A stretch of DNA of 64,000 bases from Sinotaia quadrata (lineage: Eukaryota; Mollusca; Gastropoda; Architaenioglossa; Viviparidae), in assembly GCA_028829895.1 (NCBI GenBank), contig CM054182.1:91586546-91650545 (forward strand), in the 5' to 3' direction. The number at the start of each line of letters is the position of its first letter. Position 1 is the first letter of the stretch. The position numbers and the translations under genes were made by a program. The notes under the pieces are model-generated. The model was not told the origin of the DNA and made no database searches. It worked only from the letters and a program-made list of their open reading frames with translations. Below are positions 34,600 to 63,545 of this stretch, in pieces.

Positions 34600-34702
34600 G
34601 TCATAGTCTTGTAAATGTCATAGTCTTATACATGTCATAGTCTTGTAAATGTCATAGTCTTGTAAATGTCATAGTCTTGTAAATGTCATAGTCTTGTAAA
34701 TA
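34600..34702 (+). repeat. 17-bp minisatellite, about 6 copies
   Basis: Units of gtaaatgtcatagtctt. Confidence 0.93.
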
Positions 34703-35040
34703 AAAGGTGGATGAAGTGTTCGACAATCTGTTAAGTACTTAATGAATTATTCACCAAATTTTGTTGTTAATAATATTGACTATACAAAGTGAACACACAC
34801 ACACACATGCACACACACACATAATACACACTCACACGCTCACACACTCGCTCACGCATGCATATAATTATGTACATCGTATATAGAGAGTGGAATACCT
34901 ACATGACTATGAATTTGTTATTTAAATTTCCTTGTGCTATTATTCAGTATTATTTTTTTAGTGTTCGTGATAAATTCTATTATTGTACTAAATGCATTAG
35001 TAATTAAAGCAAAATAAATATTTGAGAACGACGTTTGCCG

Positions 35041-35192
35041 ACTTACAGACAGACAAACAGACATACATACATACATGCATACATACATACTGACAGACAG
35101 ACAGACAGACAGATAGATAGATAGATAGATAGACAAACATACATACAAACATACATACATACATACAGATAGATAGATAGATAAATAAATAA

Positions 35193-35222
<30 letters not shown>
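35041..35222 (+). repeat. Composite tetranucleotide array
   Basis: CAGA, CATA, GATA and AATA blocks followed by (GA)n. Confidence 0.93.
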
Positions 35223-35227
<5 letters not shown>

Positions 35228-36514
35228 AAATTACTTATATAGTCAATAACATTTCATAATATTAACTAATGGTAAATAAATAATGTCCACTTTCTTAGAC
35301 TCTGTGCTATAACAAATTTATTTTCAGCTACCTTAAAAATGTTGATCACTAAAGTGTGTAATCCTTTTTTTCAGACACCCATACATACATAATTATTTTT
35401 AATGCATAGCCACATTTGGTGAATAAAATACCTGACAATATGTAAGTTTCACCAAAGGCATACATATTGTGTAGATTAATATTAAAGCTTTGTGTCAGCT
35501 ACAAAGACGACAGAAACACAATAGGTATGAAATGACTAACAGTAATATATTCGCCATAACACATTAATTTTAACAATTATTGCTTAGAAATTTCTTGCTG
35601 GAATAGAAATGGAAGGAAATCGAAATTTAATTTATTATACATTGTATTCGTACTTTAAAAGGTTTTAATTACATCTTCGATTTCCAGTAATATCTACTTC
35701 ATCATTGTAAAAGAGAAAAAAAAGGTATATTTTCTCTTGCAGTGAAAGGTCAATGAAAAATAGTCCTGTTTAACTTCTTCAGAGATCTGTGCATGCCAAC
35801 GTCATCAAAGTGTGTACCTACATGCACAAGGCGTGTGCCGATAAATAAACTTGGTGCATTGAATTATATTGTTCGTATCCACAACGTACACATATGCACA
35901 CTTACACATACACACTTACATATACAACAAAACACGTTTCGCTACTGATACAATACAGTAAATTTGTTTTGTAATATACGCAATCAAATAATGATTCAAT
36001 TTTTCCATTTTGTAAAGTACGTAATCGTAAAAAGTATAAGAAGATACGATATCCAGAAATTTAAAGAAAAATCCTTGCCTATATAATTATTCCCCATAAA
36101 TTTTGTCAAGGTCAACTAGCCAAAATGTCCAAGAGTCGTAGTTTACGTTCACTGCTCGTATATAAAAGAAAGGAAAGTAATATTTGCTTCCGAAATAAAT
36201 CTGTCTCGCGAAGCAGTCATTCTTAAATGCAAGATGGGTTCTTAGTAAGGACTTACAAAGCCAATTTGATCGATGTTTGCGTTTTAGCCAACAAAACTGG
36301 GTTAGTGGTGAATCCGAAATTGCTTCGAGGACCCAGTCGGAGTCAAACCCGCTTCACTAGCTCTTAGGTTAAACTGAAACGAATGAAAACTTTTACTCTA
36401 GTATAATTAGTCTCAGTGTATAAATAGATTCCTTAAAGTTTAAACGGAAGCGAGATTGCTGCTACTTTAAACATATGATAACTTTTAAGATTATCTATCC
36501 ACCTAGCTATCCTC
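35223..36514. other. Intergenic, unassigned AT-rich DNA
   Basis: No gene, RNA or mobile element recognised. Confidence 0.5.
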
Positions 36515-36758
<244 letters not shown>

Positions 36759-38237
36759 AATATAAATTGCTGATGTTTTGTCTAAACTATAATAATTATG
36801 AAATAAATATAATTAATTATAAATTCTCATGCGTTCTTATCTACAACTACGCTCGCTACAATATTATGATATTTTAAAATTTTCATAACTGTTGTGACGT
36901 GTCCTTTATGAGTTTGTGTGTTGTAAAATATGAAAATATACCATTACTTTGTCTTATATCTGCATTCATAAATAACAGTTACAATATTGCATTTATCAAT
37001 GTGGTTTTGGACTGTGGGAGCAAAATTCAATTGAAAACAATGAAAAAGCAACATACACGCATTTTAAAATATATTTAATGTATACAGGATTACAGGATTA
37101 ATATGAATGTTCTCTATTAATTAATTAGTATTGTAGACGAAAAAAATAATGGTTGCTTACATTTTTACGTTAGATTACCGTATAGCGTCATTGTTATTCA
37201 TACTTTTCTTAGTAATAAGTATACATGTACTCTGGGCTTGAGTTGCCGGCCTTTTCGTATCACACATGATCTTGTACAGATCATTGCACGTAAATGTGAC
37301 GTATACAATTTTACATTAAATTCTTTTTCAATTATATGGAATTAAAAGTTATTCAATTTAGTATGTCATTGAATATTATTCTGTTTTGTATGTCATCAAC
37401 GAAAAGTGCTAATGAGTCATGTAAGTGTATCTGTTAAACAAAACATAACTGCGAGTAAAGCATAATTATCAGAGAAACATTGTACATTGCAGCCAAGGTA
37501 AATAGATTAAACATTCTTGCATAACTGTATGCATTGAAATAATAAATACTTTACAGTCGATTTGTAATGCATGTAATAAAAAATAATTAATGGTCGTCAT
37601 CTTTTAACGGTTTAATTTCTAAGGACTAGATATTAAAGGAGCCATTTAATTTACAAACCATCGTACAACGTGTACAGCAAGCGTTTTAAGAATTTCGCTC
37701 TTTAAATTATATTTGAGACACAAGAAGATCCAATATTCTGATTGTAATCAAAATCTTTCACACTTTCAAAACATACGGGAATCCCGGAAACTTGAATAGT
37801 GTATTAGACTGGCTATGTACAGGCTACTCTCTAACCGGCTAACCGATGCAGTATGTCATACCCCGTGCAATGTATTGCAATGTACCGGCTACTCTCTAAC
37901 CTGCTAACCGACGCAGTATGTCATACCCCGTACAGTGTATCACAATGAACCTTTGCAATGCACCTATCTCCTGTAGAGCTGTAGCAATTATGTGCGTGGT
38001 GTCGATATACAAACACATTGTAAAAATTCGATTTCTTTACTGTACCACTTGACATACAACGTGCAGAAATAAGTAATTCCCAATCCCCTGGGGCTCAATA
38101 ACAGTGACGAAATATGCAATGTAATAAGATCTAGTGAGTTTCTATCAATGAGACATTTGCAATATATTAATCCCCATTGGGTATAAGGATGTGACAAATT
38201 ACAATATATCTATTGTAATTGGTTCTGAAATTATATT
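36759..38237. other. Intergenic, unassigned, with one ~65-bp duplication
   Basis: AT-rich; at 37822-37945 a unit containing ggctactctctaacc and cagtatgtcatacccc is repeated twice. Confidence 0.55.
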
Positions 38238-38244
38238 GTATGTA

Positions 38245-38250
38245 TGTATG

Positions 38251-38318
<68 letters not shown>
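38245..38318 (+). repeat. (TG)n microsatellite
   Basis: About 34 TG units. Confidence 0.98.
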
Positions 38319-38419
38319 ATAGTCCCTTGGCAAAGAGACGTAGCTATAGATGTTAATAACAACCAATGGCTTTGTATTAACGTTACATTTGCTTTATTAA
38401 TTCCATTAGGGATAACGCA

Positions 38420-39320
38420 ACAAGACATTTGCAATGCATTAATATTCAGTGGGTTAATGGGTTCACATCGATGAGACATCTGCAACTTTTTAATTCCAGT
38501 GGTCTATAGCACTGAGAGATGTGCAGTGCATTAATCTTCAATGGGTCTTTAAAACCGACATGATTACTCAGTATATCAATCACCAATGGATCTACAACAA
38601 AAGCAATACTCAGCGTATTTATCACCAATGGGTCTAACAGCAACATGATTAGTCAGTATATCAATCAAGAACGGGTCTAAAGCAGTGAGATATAATTACT
38701 CAGCGTATTAATCACCATTGAGTCTACAGTAACACGATTACTCATTATGCATTAATCACCAATGAATGACTTGTTTGCTCAGTGCATTAATCACCAACGT
38801 GTCTATAGCGATGACACAATTACTCAGTGCATTGATCACTTATGGGTCTATGGTAATGACACATCATTACTAGTGCAATGATCACCAATGGGTCTATAGT
38901 GATGACATATATTTACTCAGTGTATTAACACCAATGGGTTTAAAGCAATTACACATAATTCCATAGTGTATTGATCACCAATGACTCTATAGCGATGACA
39001 CGCAATTACTCAGTGTATTCATCACCAATGTGTTTAAATAATTGACTGATAATTACTCAGTCTTTTAGTCACCAATGTTTTGAAATAATTAACACACAAT
39101 TACTCATTATAGTTTGAAAGCAACGATAAATCAATAACGTAATTATTCAGTGTATTAATCACCAATGGATTCAAATCAACGGCACAATAATTAATCAGTG
39201 TATTAGATAATGGATGAACAGCAATGGCACATTATAATGTGTCATTATTATAGCAATAATTATTACTCAGTGTATTAATTACCAATGTACCTAAAACAGT
39301 CTGACATCTTTATTCAAGGC
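38420..39320 (+). repeat. Long degenerate ~45-60-bp tandem repeat
   Basis: About 18 diverged units built on ttactcagtgtattaatcac followed by caatgggtctatagcaatgacac. This looks like an old array that is no longer homogenised. Confidence 0.8.
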
Positions 39321-39334
39321 ATTAAATTCTTGAT

Positions 39335-39612
39335 GACTTTAAAATTATTTATATAAATCAAATCTTGAGGACGTTTATTAAATTATTTATATAAATCAAA
39401 TCTTGAGGACGTTTATTAAATTATTTATATAAATCAAATCTTGAGGACCTTAACTAAATTATTTATATAAATCAAATCTTGAGGACTTTTATTAAATTAT
39501 TTTTATAAATTAAGTCTTGAGGACTTTTAAATTATTTATATAAATCAATTTTTGAGAACTTTTATTAAATTATATTATTTTAAATCAAAACTTTAGGACT
39601 TTAATTAAATTA
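39335..39612 (+). repeat. ~40-bp minisatellite, about 7 copies
   Basis: Units of aaattatttatataaatcaa followed by atcttgaggacgttt, decaying towards the 3' side. Confidence 0.9.
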
Positions 39613-40242
39613 CGACGGATATTTTTTTAAGCAAAACAAAATACAACTTTAAGTATACTGAAGGTAAATAGTCCACATGCACATATATGTCGTCCACACA
39701 AATATGCATACTATCATGCATGCAAACACTCGAACACAAATGCACTTGTACACTTTCAAGACACCACTCTATCATATCTAAAACAGCTTGAACAAATGCA
39801 GGTATATACATATCAAAGATGAAAAGTCTATTGCAGTTCTTGTGAGGAAAGAAATTACCGAGAAAACGCATTTTAAAAAATCTCAAGACATCCATTTAAA
39901 TGTAAAATATACACACGCTATGCAACGTCACACATACATACACATAACAATAACAACAACAACTGATCGTTTGAATGTGGACACACACACAAATCCACAC
40001 ATATGCGCGCGCATGAAAGTCATAGTAAAATAATTATCAAGACACACATACACACTCACAGACACAGACATACAAACTCACAGATACAGACATACACATG
40101 CAAAGACTCACAGAGTAACATGCATCCAAAGACACTTGGTGATGGCACACTTGCACGAATACAAAAATATAAAACACACCTGCGCATAAACACGAGAATT
40201 GTAAATCGCACATCCATAAAATATAGAACTCCCTTTGACTCA

Positions 40243-40243
40243 T

Positions 40244-40313
<70 letters not shown>
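40243..40313 (+). repeat. (CA)n microsatellite
   Basis: About 34 CA units. Confidence 0.98.
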
Positions 40314-40315
<2 letters not shown>

Positions 40316-40589
40316 GCACACATAACTAAAATTTCCTGCTCCAAAATTCCGGTAAAAGAATTCAAATAGAGCGCATATCAGCGATATATTAAGTTAATAG
40401 AAAGTTTGTGTTAATGTCTTTTCTGAGCAAGATATATTGGATAAATGTTATTTATAAAAATGGATATCCCGACCGTCTGCTGTAGAGTTTTCTCCCTTGT
40501 CATCTTGCATGAAATGATGTATCGTTGAGGACATAATTGCTCCAGTTTAATGACCAGTAAATAGTTGAGTGTGCTTCTCTGACTTTTGT

Positions 40590-41149
40590 TATTATTTTTT
40601 TTTTTTTTGCTCACACCCCCTATATACTCGGGTGCCAAGTACAAGCATTTGGGAATCGAATCTTGTTGTTGTTGTTGCTGTTCCGCTCACACTCACTCCA
40701 GAAGTCGCAAGAGACCTTTCACCTTCACGATGTTCTCGGTCTGCTTCTGGGGGATCCCCACAGCCTGAGGGCAGGAGGGCTGGCGAAAGGGGGTGACGCA
40801 GGTAGCACCTACTTGGCGCACACCCTCAAACCGCTCTCCGTCGGGGGGGGGGGAAGGGGCGAAGCCGCCTTTGGATGACCAAATCAAATCTTCCTCACTG
40901 TCCCTCTATATACTATCTACAGACAGTTGTATTACGGGTATCAAAGTAATAGCAACATCAAAAGACTTTAACAATAAATGCGGCTGCCTTTGTACACACT
41001 ACACTATTTTCCATTAAGTCACGCCTGCCACTTTAACCTATATAACGTGTCAATGATTTCTCTGGAATATAAATTCAGTTTTCTGTGTTTGTGTCTGTGA
41101 GTGTCTTTGTGTGTATGTTAAATCTATCTGTGTGTGAATATATGTTGTA

Positions 41150-41196
<47 letters not shown>

Positions 41197-42140
41197 CATA
41201 TGTGTATGCGTGTGAGGTGAGCAGGGATATTGCTGTTGTTCTCAATCTTGAACTTTCTTTAGTAGGTACTGATTTCAAGTGGCGTTTATGTACTTAGTGC
41301 TATTATATTCCAGCGTGTGATAACTTTGAATTAAACTGGAAAACGCGACATCTTCATTATCAAAAAAAAAAAAAAAGAAGAAGAACATTTCCATGCTAGA
41401 AAATATTTACGACGTGAAATATTTGAACTAGACTTATTAGTGTCAAGTGCCACAACATTACAAGGTAGGGCAAAAACATACATTGAAACTGTAAGACGAG
41501 ACATCTAAGACATTTAAAAATAGTAACAAGGATTTTACTCCTACTAATAAATACCCATATATAATAATAATACAGCTAGCCGCACCAGCTTTAGACTTTG
41601 TAATTTGAAAAACAAAACCCATACACTATGTACATATTTTTGTCTTCTTCTCTTTCATTTAATAAATATATTATTTTATTTTTTTGTTGTTGTTGATTTC
41701 TCAGATAAATTGATCTCAATCCCGTACTCAGTCAGTTACTTTTATAATATAGATGTAATGCAGTTTTCTTTTTTAGCTCATTTGTTCACTAACATAAACA
41801 CCTACCGATGACGTCAGAACACGCACAGGCGTTCACTTTGTTCTTCTTTTGCGATTTATGACAAAATGTTAACCCCTTGTGTATTATTCTACGTCTCACA
41901 AAATGGCAGCTAAATAATCTCTTTCGATGATGGTATAAAATGTTCACAACACGCGCAGTCTACCTACAAATCAAAAATTGAAATCTCTAAACGTTTTTTC
42001 ATATGTTAAGGTTTGCACACAAGTAGGTCAAATAAAATGCTAATGGACAGTTAAAGGATTTGCTAAACTCACTATAACCGTGCTTACTTTACAAGCATGT
42101 GGAAGTGTGGACGCGGGCAGGGAGATAGGCAGATCATTGA
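40590..42140. other. Intergenic tract downstream of both genes, part 2
   Basis: A GC-richer island at 40690-40880 includes a G10 run near 40845, a (TG)n lies at 41150-41194, and the rest is AT-rich. TGACGTCA is at 41809-41816. No convincing gene; frames in the GC-rich island have no recognisable domain. Confidence 0.45.
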
Positions 42141-42716
42141 TGTCATGAAAATTTCCAACAAGGCCCTTATGGTCATCGACGTCACCAGAATCACCAATAA
42201 GTCTGACAAGATCTACGACATTACATAAATCACCAACTCGTATTCATGGTCTGCAACATCACGAACAACCCTGCTAAAACTATACCACTGGAATCACCAA
42301 TAAGTCATAAAGGTCTGCAACATCGCCAACAACCCAGCTAAAACTACACCACAGGAATCATAAATAAGTCTGAATGGTCTGAGGCATCACCGGGATCATT
42401 GATAAGCCTTGTAAGTGTACGACATCACGAAAATCACCAACACATCTTCATGGTCTGCGACATCAGCAACAAGCCTGATAAAATATACTACGTCACCGGA
42501 ATCACCAACAAGCCTGATAATATCTACGATGTCACCAGAATCACTAACAAGCCGGATAAGGTCTACGATGTCACCAAAATCACCAGCAAGCCGGATAAGG
42601 TCTACGATGTCACCAGAATCACTAACAAGCTGGACAAGGTCTACATGTCACCAGAATCACCAGCAAGCTGGATAAGTCTACGATATCATCAGAATCACCA
42701 ACAAACCAGATAAGGT

Positions 42717-42746
<30 letters not shown>
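42141..42746 (-). repeat. 39-bp array derived from the last codons and stop of gene B
   Basis: On the minus strand the unit reads GGTTTGCTGGTGATTCTGG, then TGACATCGTAG, then ACCTTATCC. The first copy is the end of the gene B reading frame (42717-42746). About seven units close to the gene are well conserved; those from about 42450 down to 42141 are increasingly diverged. The 39-bp period is a multiple of three, so the TAG recurs in frame in many units. The array occupies the presumed 3' UTR. Confidence 0.88.
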
Positions 42747-57708
<14,962 letters not shown>

Positions 57709-57814
57709 CTGGAGAAAACATAGTAACAATAATATAAATCTATATTTGGTATTGGAGTATTTGAGTGTTTTCGTTGTTAAAATATAATTATACAGCACCA
57801 AACAAGTGTCAAAG

Positions 57815-57985
57815 TAGGAAATAAAATTTGTTTACAAAATGAGAAAATAATATGTCATAGTTAGAATGAAATTTGTTTACAAAATGAGAAAATAATATGT
57901 CAAAGTTAGAATGAAATTTGTTTACAAAATGAGAAAATAATATGTCCAAGTTACAATGAAATTTGTTTACACGAGAAACATTTGT
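57815..57985 (+). repeat. ~46-bp tandem repeat, 3-4 copies, upstream of gene B exon 2
   Basis: Units contain gaaatttgtttacaaaatga followed by gaaaataatatgtc. Confidence 0.88.
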
Positions 57986-58046
57986 CAAAATTGGAAATAA
58001 AAGTTGTTACACAATTAGACACATTTGTTGTAACGAGACTGAGACT

Positions 58047-58348
58047 TCCCCGTGATTGTTGTTAATTATTTAAATACACAAGTGATTGTTGTTAATTATT
58101 TAAATACACAGGTGATTGTTGTTAATTATTTAAATACACAGGTGATTGTTGTTAATTATTTAAATACACAAGTGATTGTTGTTAATTATTTAAATACACA
58201 AGTGATTGTTGTTAATTATTTAAATACACAGTGATTGTTTTTAATTATTTAAATACACAAGTGATTTTTGTTAATTATTTAAATACACAGTGATTGTTTA
58301 TAATTATTTAAATACACAAGTTATTTTTGTTAATTATTTAAATAAGTG
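58047..58348 (+). repeat. 30-bp minisatellite, 10 copies
   Basis: Units of gtgattgttgttaattattt followed by aaatacacaa. The 30-bp period is a multiple of three, which keeps a frame open. Confidence 0.95.
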
Positions 58349-61169
58349 ATCAACACGTTGCTTCACCAGCTAGTATTCGTGTTTAAATCAATTTCGTCAG
58401 TATCGTCAGCTGGAGTGCTCTTGCAGGTAAACGAAGCAATCTCTTATAATTGGCGGATAGGTGTCACGTGGTCTAGTCACAATTGGCTCTCTCCGTGAAC
58501 AGCATGATACTAACTGACATACATTCGGGCATTCCAAGCGCCTTTAATATCATGTTATTGGGTTAGTGTGTCAGTGGAAGTGACTGGAAGGAGAAGTGTA
58601 GTCAATGGATCACGTGTTCTGAAAAGGAATATGAATCAGCATGTCGTTTATCACATGAACAATCATGCAGGTTGGGACGAGTGTGCATGATTGAACGGGG
58701 GTAGTCCAGCAGACTTTGCAAGTGTAAGCAAAGATTTTGTTTCTTGCTTTTTAACTTACTCTGAGTTATCATGAATAATTTTGAATTTAAGCACATGTAA
58801 CGTTCTTTTTTTCTTTGGGGGGTGGGGGGGTGGGTGGGGTGTATAGGTGAAGAAAATATCCTAAAGGAAATTTTATTAACTGTGCGAAAATTAGAGTAAT
58901 AATAAGTACATGTACTACATTGAAGTTTTTAATTGGTGTTAGACTGAGATGTCATAGCTTTTCTAAGAGTAACAATGTTCGAGAAACTTTATTCCACCCC
59001 AACATTTCCAGTCCTCAGATAATAGATAATGACACCCCAACATTTCCAGTCCTCAGATAATAGATAATGACAGGCACGAAGAGAGATGGTATACTGAGAA
59101 ACCTAGGGCAACATTAATGAACTGTATTGCTGTCATTGTTGGTCCATGGTGATTTCTTTAAATGAAGATTTATCTGAGTTAAATTTGATACAAATTGATA
59201 TAAACAACTAATACCACCCTAATGGGGGTAATGTAAAGAATAATGTCCTACTGCACAGCAATTAGTGGTCAGTGGGTGAGAAAATTTGTCGGACAGCAAC
59301 ATCCCACAGCCTACAGTCCAGCCAAGCTTTGCAGCTAAACAAAGGGAAGAAACTCAAAAGATATGTGTTTAGCACCAGCATTAAGTTACTGTACTAAAGG
59401 GTACTAAGGAAAACTCTTTGGTCACAGTCTGAAGAGAAAGAAAAGAAATTAACTATGCTTAAAGATGCAAGTTAACCGACAGATAACAGTCATGCAAATA
59501 ATCAATAAAAATCAATAATTACAAACATATATAATAAATAATGCAGTAATACTAAAATGTTGGTGTTTTCGATTGTTTAATCTCTATTTGTAAAACACGA
59601 AAACTTTAAGCACTTTAAAATGCTAAATAAACTCATAACATTGTGACACAAACCTATTAGAATATGATTAGTGATAAGCATAATATATATGGTAAAAGTA
59701 CACAGTCACACATACAATATATAGTACGAGTAATCAAACAAATTCTAGTCCATGGCGAAATAGTTCATAAGACCAAGAAATGAACAAAAACTTTAGAAAT
59801 GTCAAGTAATTAAATACATTCCCAATTTTTCATTTAAGAGTCGTAGTAGTAGTTGTAGTCGTCGTCGTCGTAGTAGTAGTTATGAACTATTTCATTGAAT
59901 GTTCTTTAATTATCTAAAAACAATTTCTAACGACCAAAATCCGTTTTCTTACAATGAAGAACGTGTTTTAAACCTCACCGCAAGAGTTCTACTTCAACAA
60001 GAACGCTCGTATTATCAACGAACGCCTTCAAATGGTCAGGGAATCTTCAAAATCGCCAGATAACAAGAAGGTACATTCAGGATCATTAGACTTACAATTT
60101 GTAGCTAATGCAGCCCTGATTTCTGAACCCAGGCTCATAGCCCATCGTGCAGGCCAGGGCTGTTCTGGCACGACACAGGGACAAATTCGCTCAAGTTGGA
60201 ACAGAATGACAACAGTCTTCTAAGAGGTAACAAATACCCTTGAAGGGCAACAACTCCAGCATTAATGCCAAAGGGACGTCACTTGTGCGTGCTCAAGCAT
60301 CATACAAACTGGCTCAGAGCGGAAAAGCGATAGATGGACAAGCAATCTTGTAAGCCATTTATTCTTCTTTCTGCGCAAGGCTGGAACTAAAGACTAGAGG
60401 TGAAAAAAGATATAATAAGGAACAGACCGAGAGATCCCGTACGACGATCGATGAAGACAAAAAAAAAAATCTTGCTCCATTCACTGCCGTTATGTGACAA
60501 CTGAGGGAATGTTGTGGTGTCCAATTACATTGCAATTTAAATGCAATGTCTAAAGAGATCTAAATTACCGCAAACCAGAATGGTCGTCCGATGTAGCAAA
60601 GTGCACGTGAGAGTATTTCACTCTGATGATTTTCACGATCGCTAGTGATTCCCCACGGAAGGGTTTAGTTCTAAATACGTTGCTAAAAGTTATATAAAAA
60701 GTGATCTTTCAATGTACTTAAGTTTGTTTCATAGATTTTTATTTCCACCGCGCCTACCACCACCACCACCACCTCCCCACCCTCAAGCCAAAAGGATGTA
60801 TTACAAACAAATCGTAGTCGTCGTAGTGTTCTCGTGGTTTGAGGAAATGGCGTGTGACACAATACTAGTATTGTAAGGGCGATTGACTGCTACAAATGTA
60901 GCATTACATTGACTGATGCAGTCTTGCAGCACGTAGCACAGAGCAAAATAAAACACTGATTTGAGTGTATCTGCTGTAAGCACACAAAAATGATGGAGTA
61001 GCAAGTGTTGTTTTGTATATTATCATTTAAGAGCCAGTACACGAAATGACGGATGGCATACCCAACACTTAAGACTTCGAGTGCTATAGATAAAAATATC
61101 ACTGGAAATCAGGCTGTTTTAAATGACTGTATCTTTTGTGTGACTCAACTAAAAATAAAATAAATAAAT
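58349..61169. other. Region upstream of gene B exon 2, unassigned
   Basis: Exon 1 of gene B (signal peptide, ending in phase 1) would be expected here or beyond the window; no convincing ATG plus hydrophobic stretch plus GT donor was found on the minus strand. 58995-59070 holds a 38-bp duplication (ccccaacatttccagtcctc...) and 59850-59880 a short GTA/GTC triplet run. Confidence 0.45.
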
Positions 61170-61248
61170 ACAGATAGGTAGATAGATAGATAAATAGACA
61201 GACAGACAGACTGACGGACGGACAGACAAACAGACATACAGATAGATT

Positions 61249-61305
<57 letters not shown>

Positions 61306-61322
61306 TTCGATAGATAGATAGA
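61170..61322 (+). repeat. GATA/GACA tetranucleotide array
   Basis: (GATA)n with an internal GACA/GACG block. Confidence 0.96.
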
Positions 61323-61789
61323 AGTCAACAATTAAATATTGGGGATTTTTTAAACAAAGCTGTAAATCTTTCGGACAATCATTTATATGTACGAAAACGA
61401 TATGTGAAAGATATTATTTAAGTCATCTCAAACAAGTTTAAATTAGAATTGAAAGGTCAATAAGAGCTTCTAGCTTTGTCATACTACTAATTTGGTTTGT
61501 TTGATTACTATTGAGAAAGATGTCTACTTTTGCGTGTATTTTTGCTTCTAAATTTCTCATATCCCTAAATTTTGTTTGACTCATTAGCTGTTTGGAAAAG
61601 GTGTCAGCGTTAGAGTGTAGATTTTTGCGGCCCGAAGTCCATTGTTAAGCAAAAAAGATTCTTTCCACATGAACGCTAATTTCATTAAATATTTACAATG
61701 TTCTTTTCACTGTTTAAACATGGAGGATGTGAATGGGAAAAAATCGGAAAGTACAATGCTTTCTACAAGTCAAACCCTGCCAGGCGCAC

Positions 61790-62585
61790 CGTAGTCAACA
61801 GTTCCTATGGGTATCGGGATTCTGCTTGCCGACCATCATTTCATTGTGCTCTTTATGCATTTTGTTTCTTTCTTGTGTTCCAGATACTCCATTGTTCTGG
61901 GACAGAGGATCGGATTTCGTTTATCTTGCAGGACCACTGTTGAATGATTGCTTTTGACATATTGTGTTGTTAGTTACTTTTTCTTCATACCTGTTTACAG
62001 ACACATTTTACAGAGCGAATTGATTGAAAACGCTAGTTTTCTTCAGTGAAATGTCAAGTGATGATATCCGTTAGCATTTCTCTAAATGAACTGTTAAGTA
62101 ATGACACACTTTATAACAGACATATACATTATTAACATTTCTCCTTAACCCATTCAGTGTCAGGTTAAAAATTCCCATCAGACTGCACTGTATTACAGTA
62201 CCGAATGAAACAAATTGTAACAAGTTGGCTGCTGAAGTGAAGGCACACGTTTCCTTCACTCTGGTTATTTTTAGTGACGAGGACTGCTGAGACTGAGCGT
62301 GTCCATCTAATGGGAGTTATGGTCCCAGTGGCATAAATCAATTCGCTCTGCAAAATGTGTCCCTTAACAGACATGAAGAGAGAGTAACTAACAGCATAAT
62401 TAATATGCCAAAAGCAATCAGTCAACAATGTGTCCTGCAAGATAAACGAAATCCGATCCTCTGTCCCAGAACAATGGAGTATCTGGAACACAAGAAAGAA
62501 ACAAATTGCTTAAAGAGCACAATGAAATGATGGTCGACAAGCAGAATCCCACAGAGTTTCCCATAGGGAAACTGAATCGTTGTGG
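61790..62585. mobile_element. Long inverted repeat (possible foldback element)
   Basis: The left arm 61790-62028 and right arm 62337-62585 are near-identical reverse complements over about 200 bp (for example ttccagatactccattgttc and its complement), separated by about 310 bp. Both arms carry the same frame fragment (HCSGTEDRISFILQD). No terminal duplication or transposase was identified, so it could be a foldback or MITE-like element, or an inverted duplication of a gene fragment. Confidence 0.65.
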
Positions 62586-62639
62586 TGACACCTTTTATGA
62601 AATAAATATACACATTAGCGTTTCTCCTTAATGGACTTT

Positions 62640-62925
62640 AATTGATTATATTCTTCAGACTGGACAGAGAATTAATGGAACCAGATTAATGCGTCGCACA
62701 AATCATACAGACTTATGAATAATGACATGGAATAGCATATGGCAACTGATGCCGAGGTAGGCATTATAATATGGAATAGCAAGTGACGGCATGGCACAAA
62801 TTATGTGGATGAATGAATAATGACATGGAATATCATATGGTAATGGATATGGACGTAGACATTATAATAATGAATATCAAGTGCCTGCATTGCCCAAATC
62901 CGTGGAATATTATTGATTCGAGTTC
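62640..62925 (+). repeat. Degenerate tandem repeat downstream of the inverted repeat
   Basis: About three diverged units with aatgacatggaatagcatat and a tggcacaaat / gcccaaat element. Confidence 0.65.
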
Positions 62926-63173
62926 CTTAAATGGACATAAATTTAATTACGTTTCTCGAAACGGACAAAATGCATACTGATATTATTTTAAATAATAAAT
63001 ATATATTAAACAAATAAATATATAGTTGCATTGACCCCACCCCCAGGGCAAATATGTAATCATATTCCCTCATTGAGCAAATTTATAATTACATTCTTCT
63101 AAATAAGAATATTCATTAACTACAGTTCTCTAAATGACAAATTATTTAATGGCAACCCCTCCAAAATACATAG

Positions 63174-63357
63174 GGTGACAGTGACCCGACCTTGGACACT
63201 CTTTATGGTGATATTTTGAAAGTGTCTGAGTTTGAAGTAAACAGCCTAAGACAAGAATATTCTAGATTTGCTGACCTAGTGGAAATGAGTGAGCAGATTA
63301 TTTTATTATCCAATGATTATGATTTACGAGAACGAGACTAGCCAATGGGCTGGGTTA
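63174..63357 (+). repeat. Dispersed repeat, copy B
   Basis: Reads gtgacccgaccttgg, tttgaaagtgtctgagtttg, aagaatattctagattt, then gagactagccaatgggct. It shares these in order with 46112-46300 and, inverted, with 25803-25990. Confidence 0.75.
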
Positions 63358-63545
63358 ATGGCAACCATTAAAATGATATATTTATTGATTATAATCATTT
63401 AATGGAAAGATTTAATGGCAACCACTAAAATTATTTATTTATTGTTTGTAATCACTTTAATGGACACACAGTTAATGGCAACCACTAAAATGATATATTT
63501 ATTGACTATAATCCATTTAAAGGGCACATAGATATGACATTCCAA
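63355..63545 (+). repeat. ~60-bp tandem repeat, 3 copies
   Basis: Units contain taatggcaaccactaaaatg and atatttattgattataatc. The remainder to 64000 is AT-rich with no recognised gene. Confidence 0.85.

Noticed and set aside
42399..42713. 104-codon plus-strand frame with a 13-residue repeat (ITNKPDKVYDVTR type)
   Set aside because: It is antisense to the gene B stop-codon array; the 39-bp period keeps the frame open without selection. Kept as a repeat, not a gene.
60032..60223. 63-codon plus-strand frame in the gene B upstream region
   Set aside because: No homology recognised, no splice sites or repeats; length is within chance expectation.
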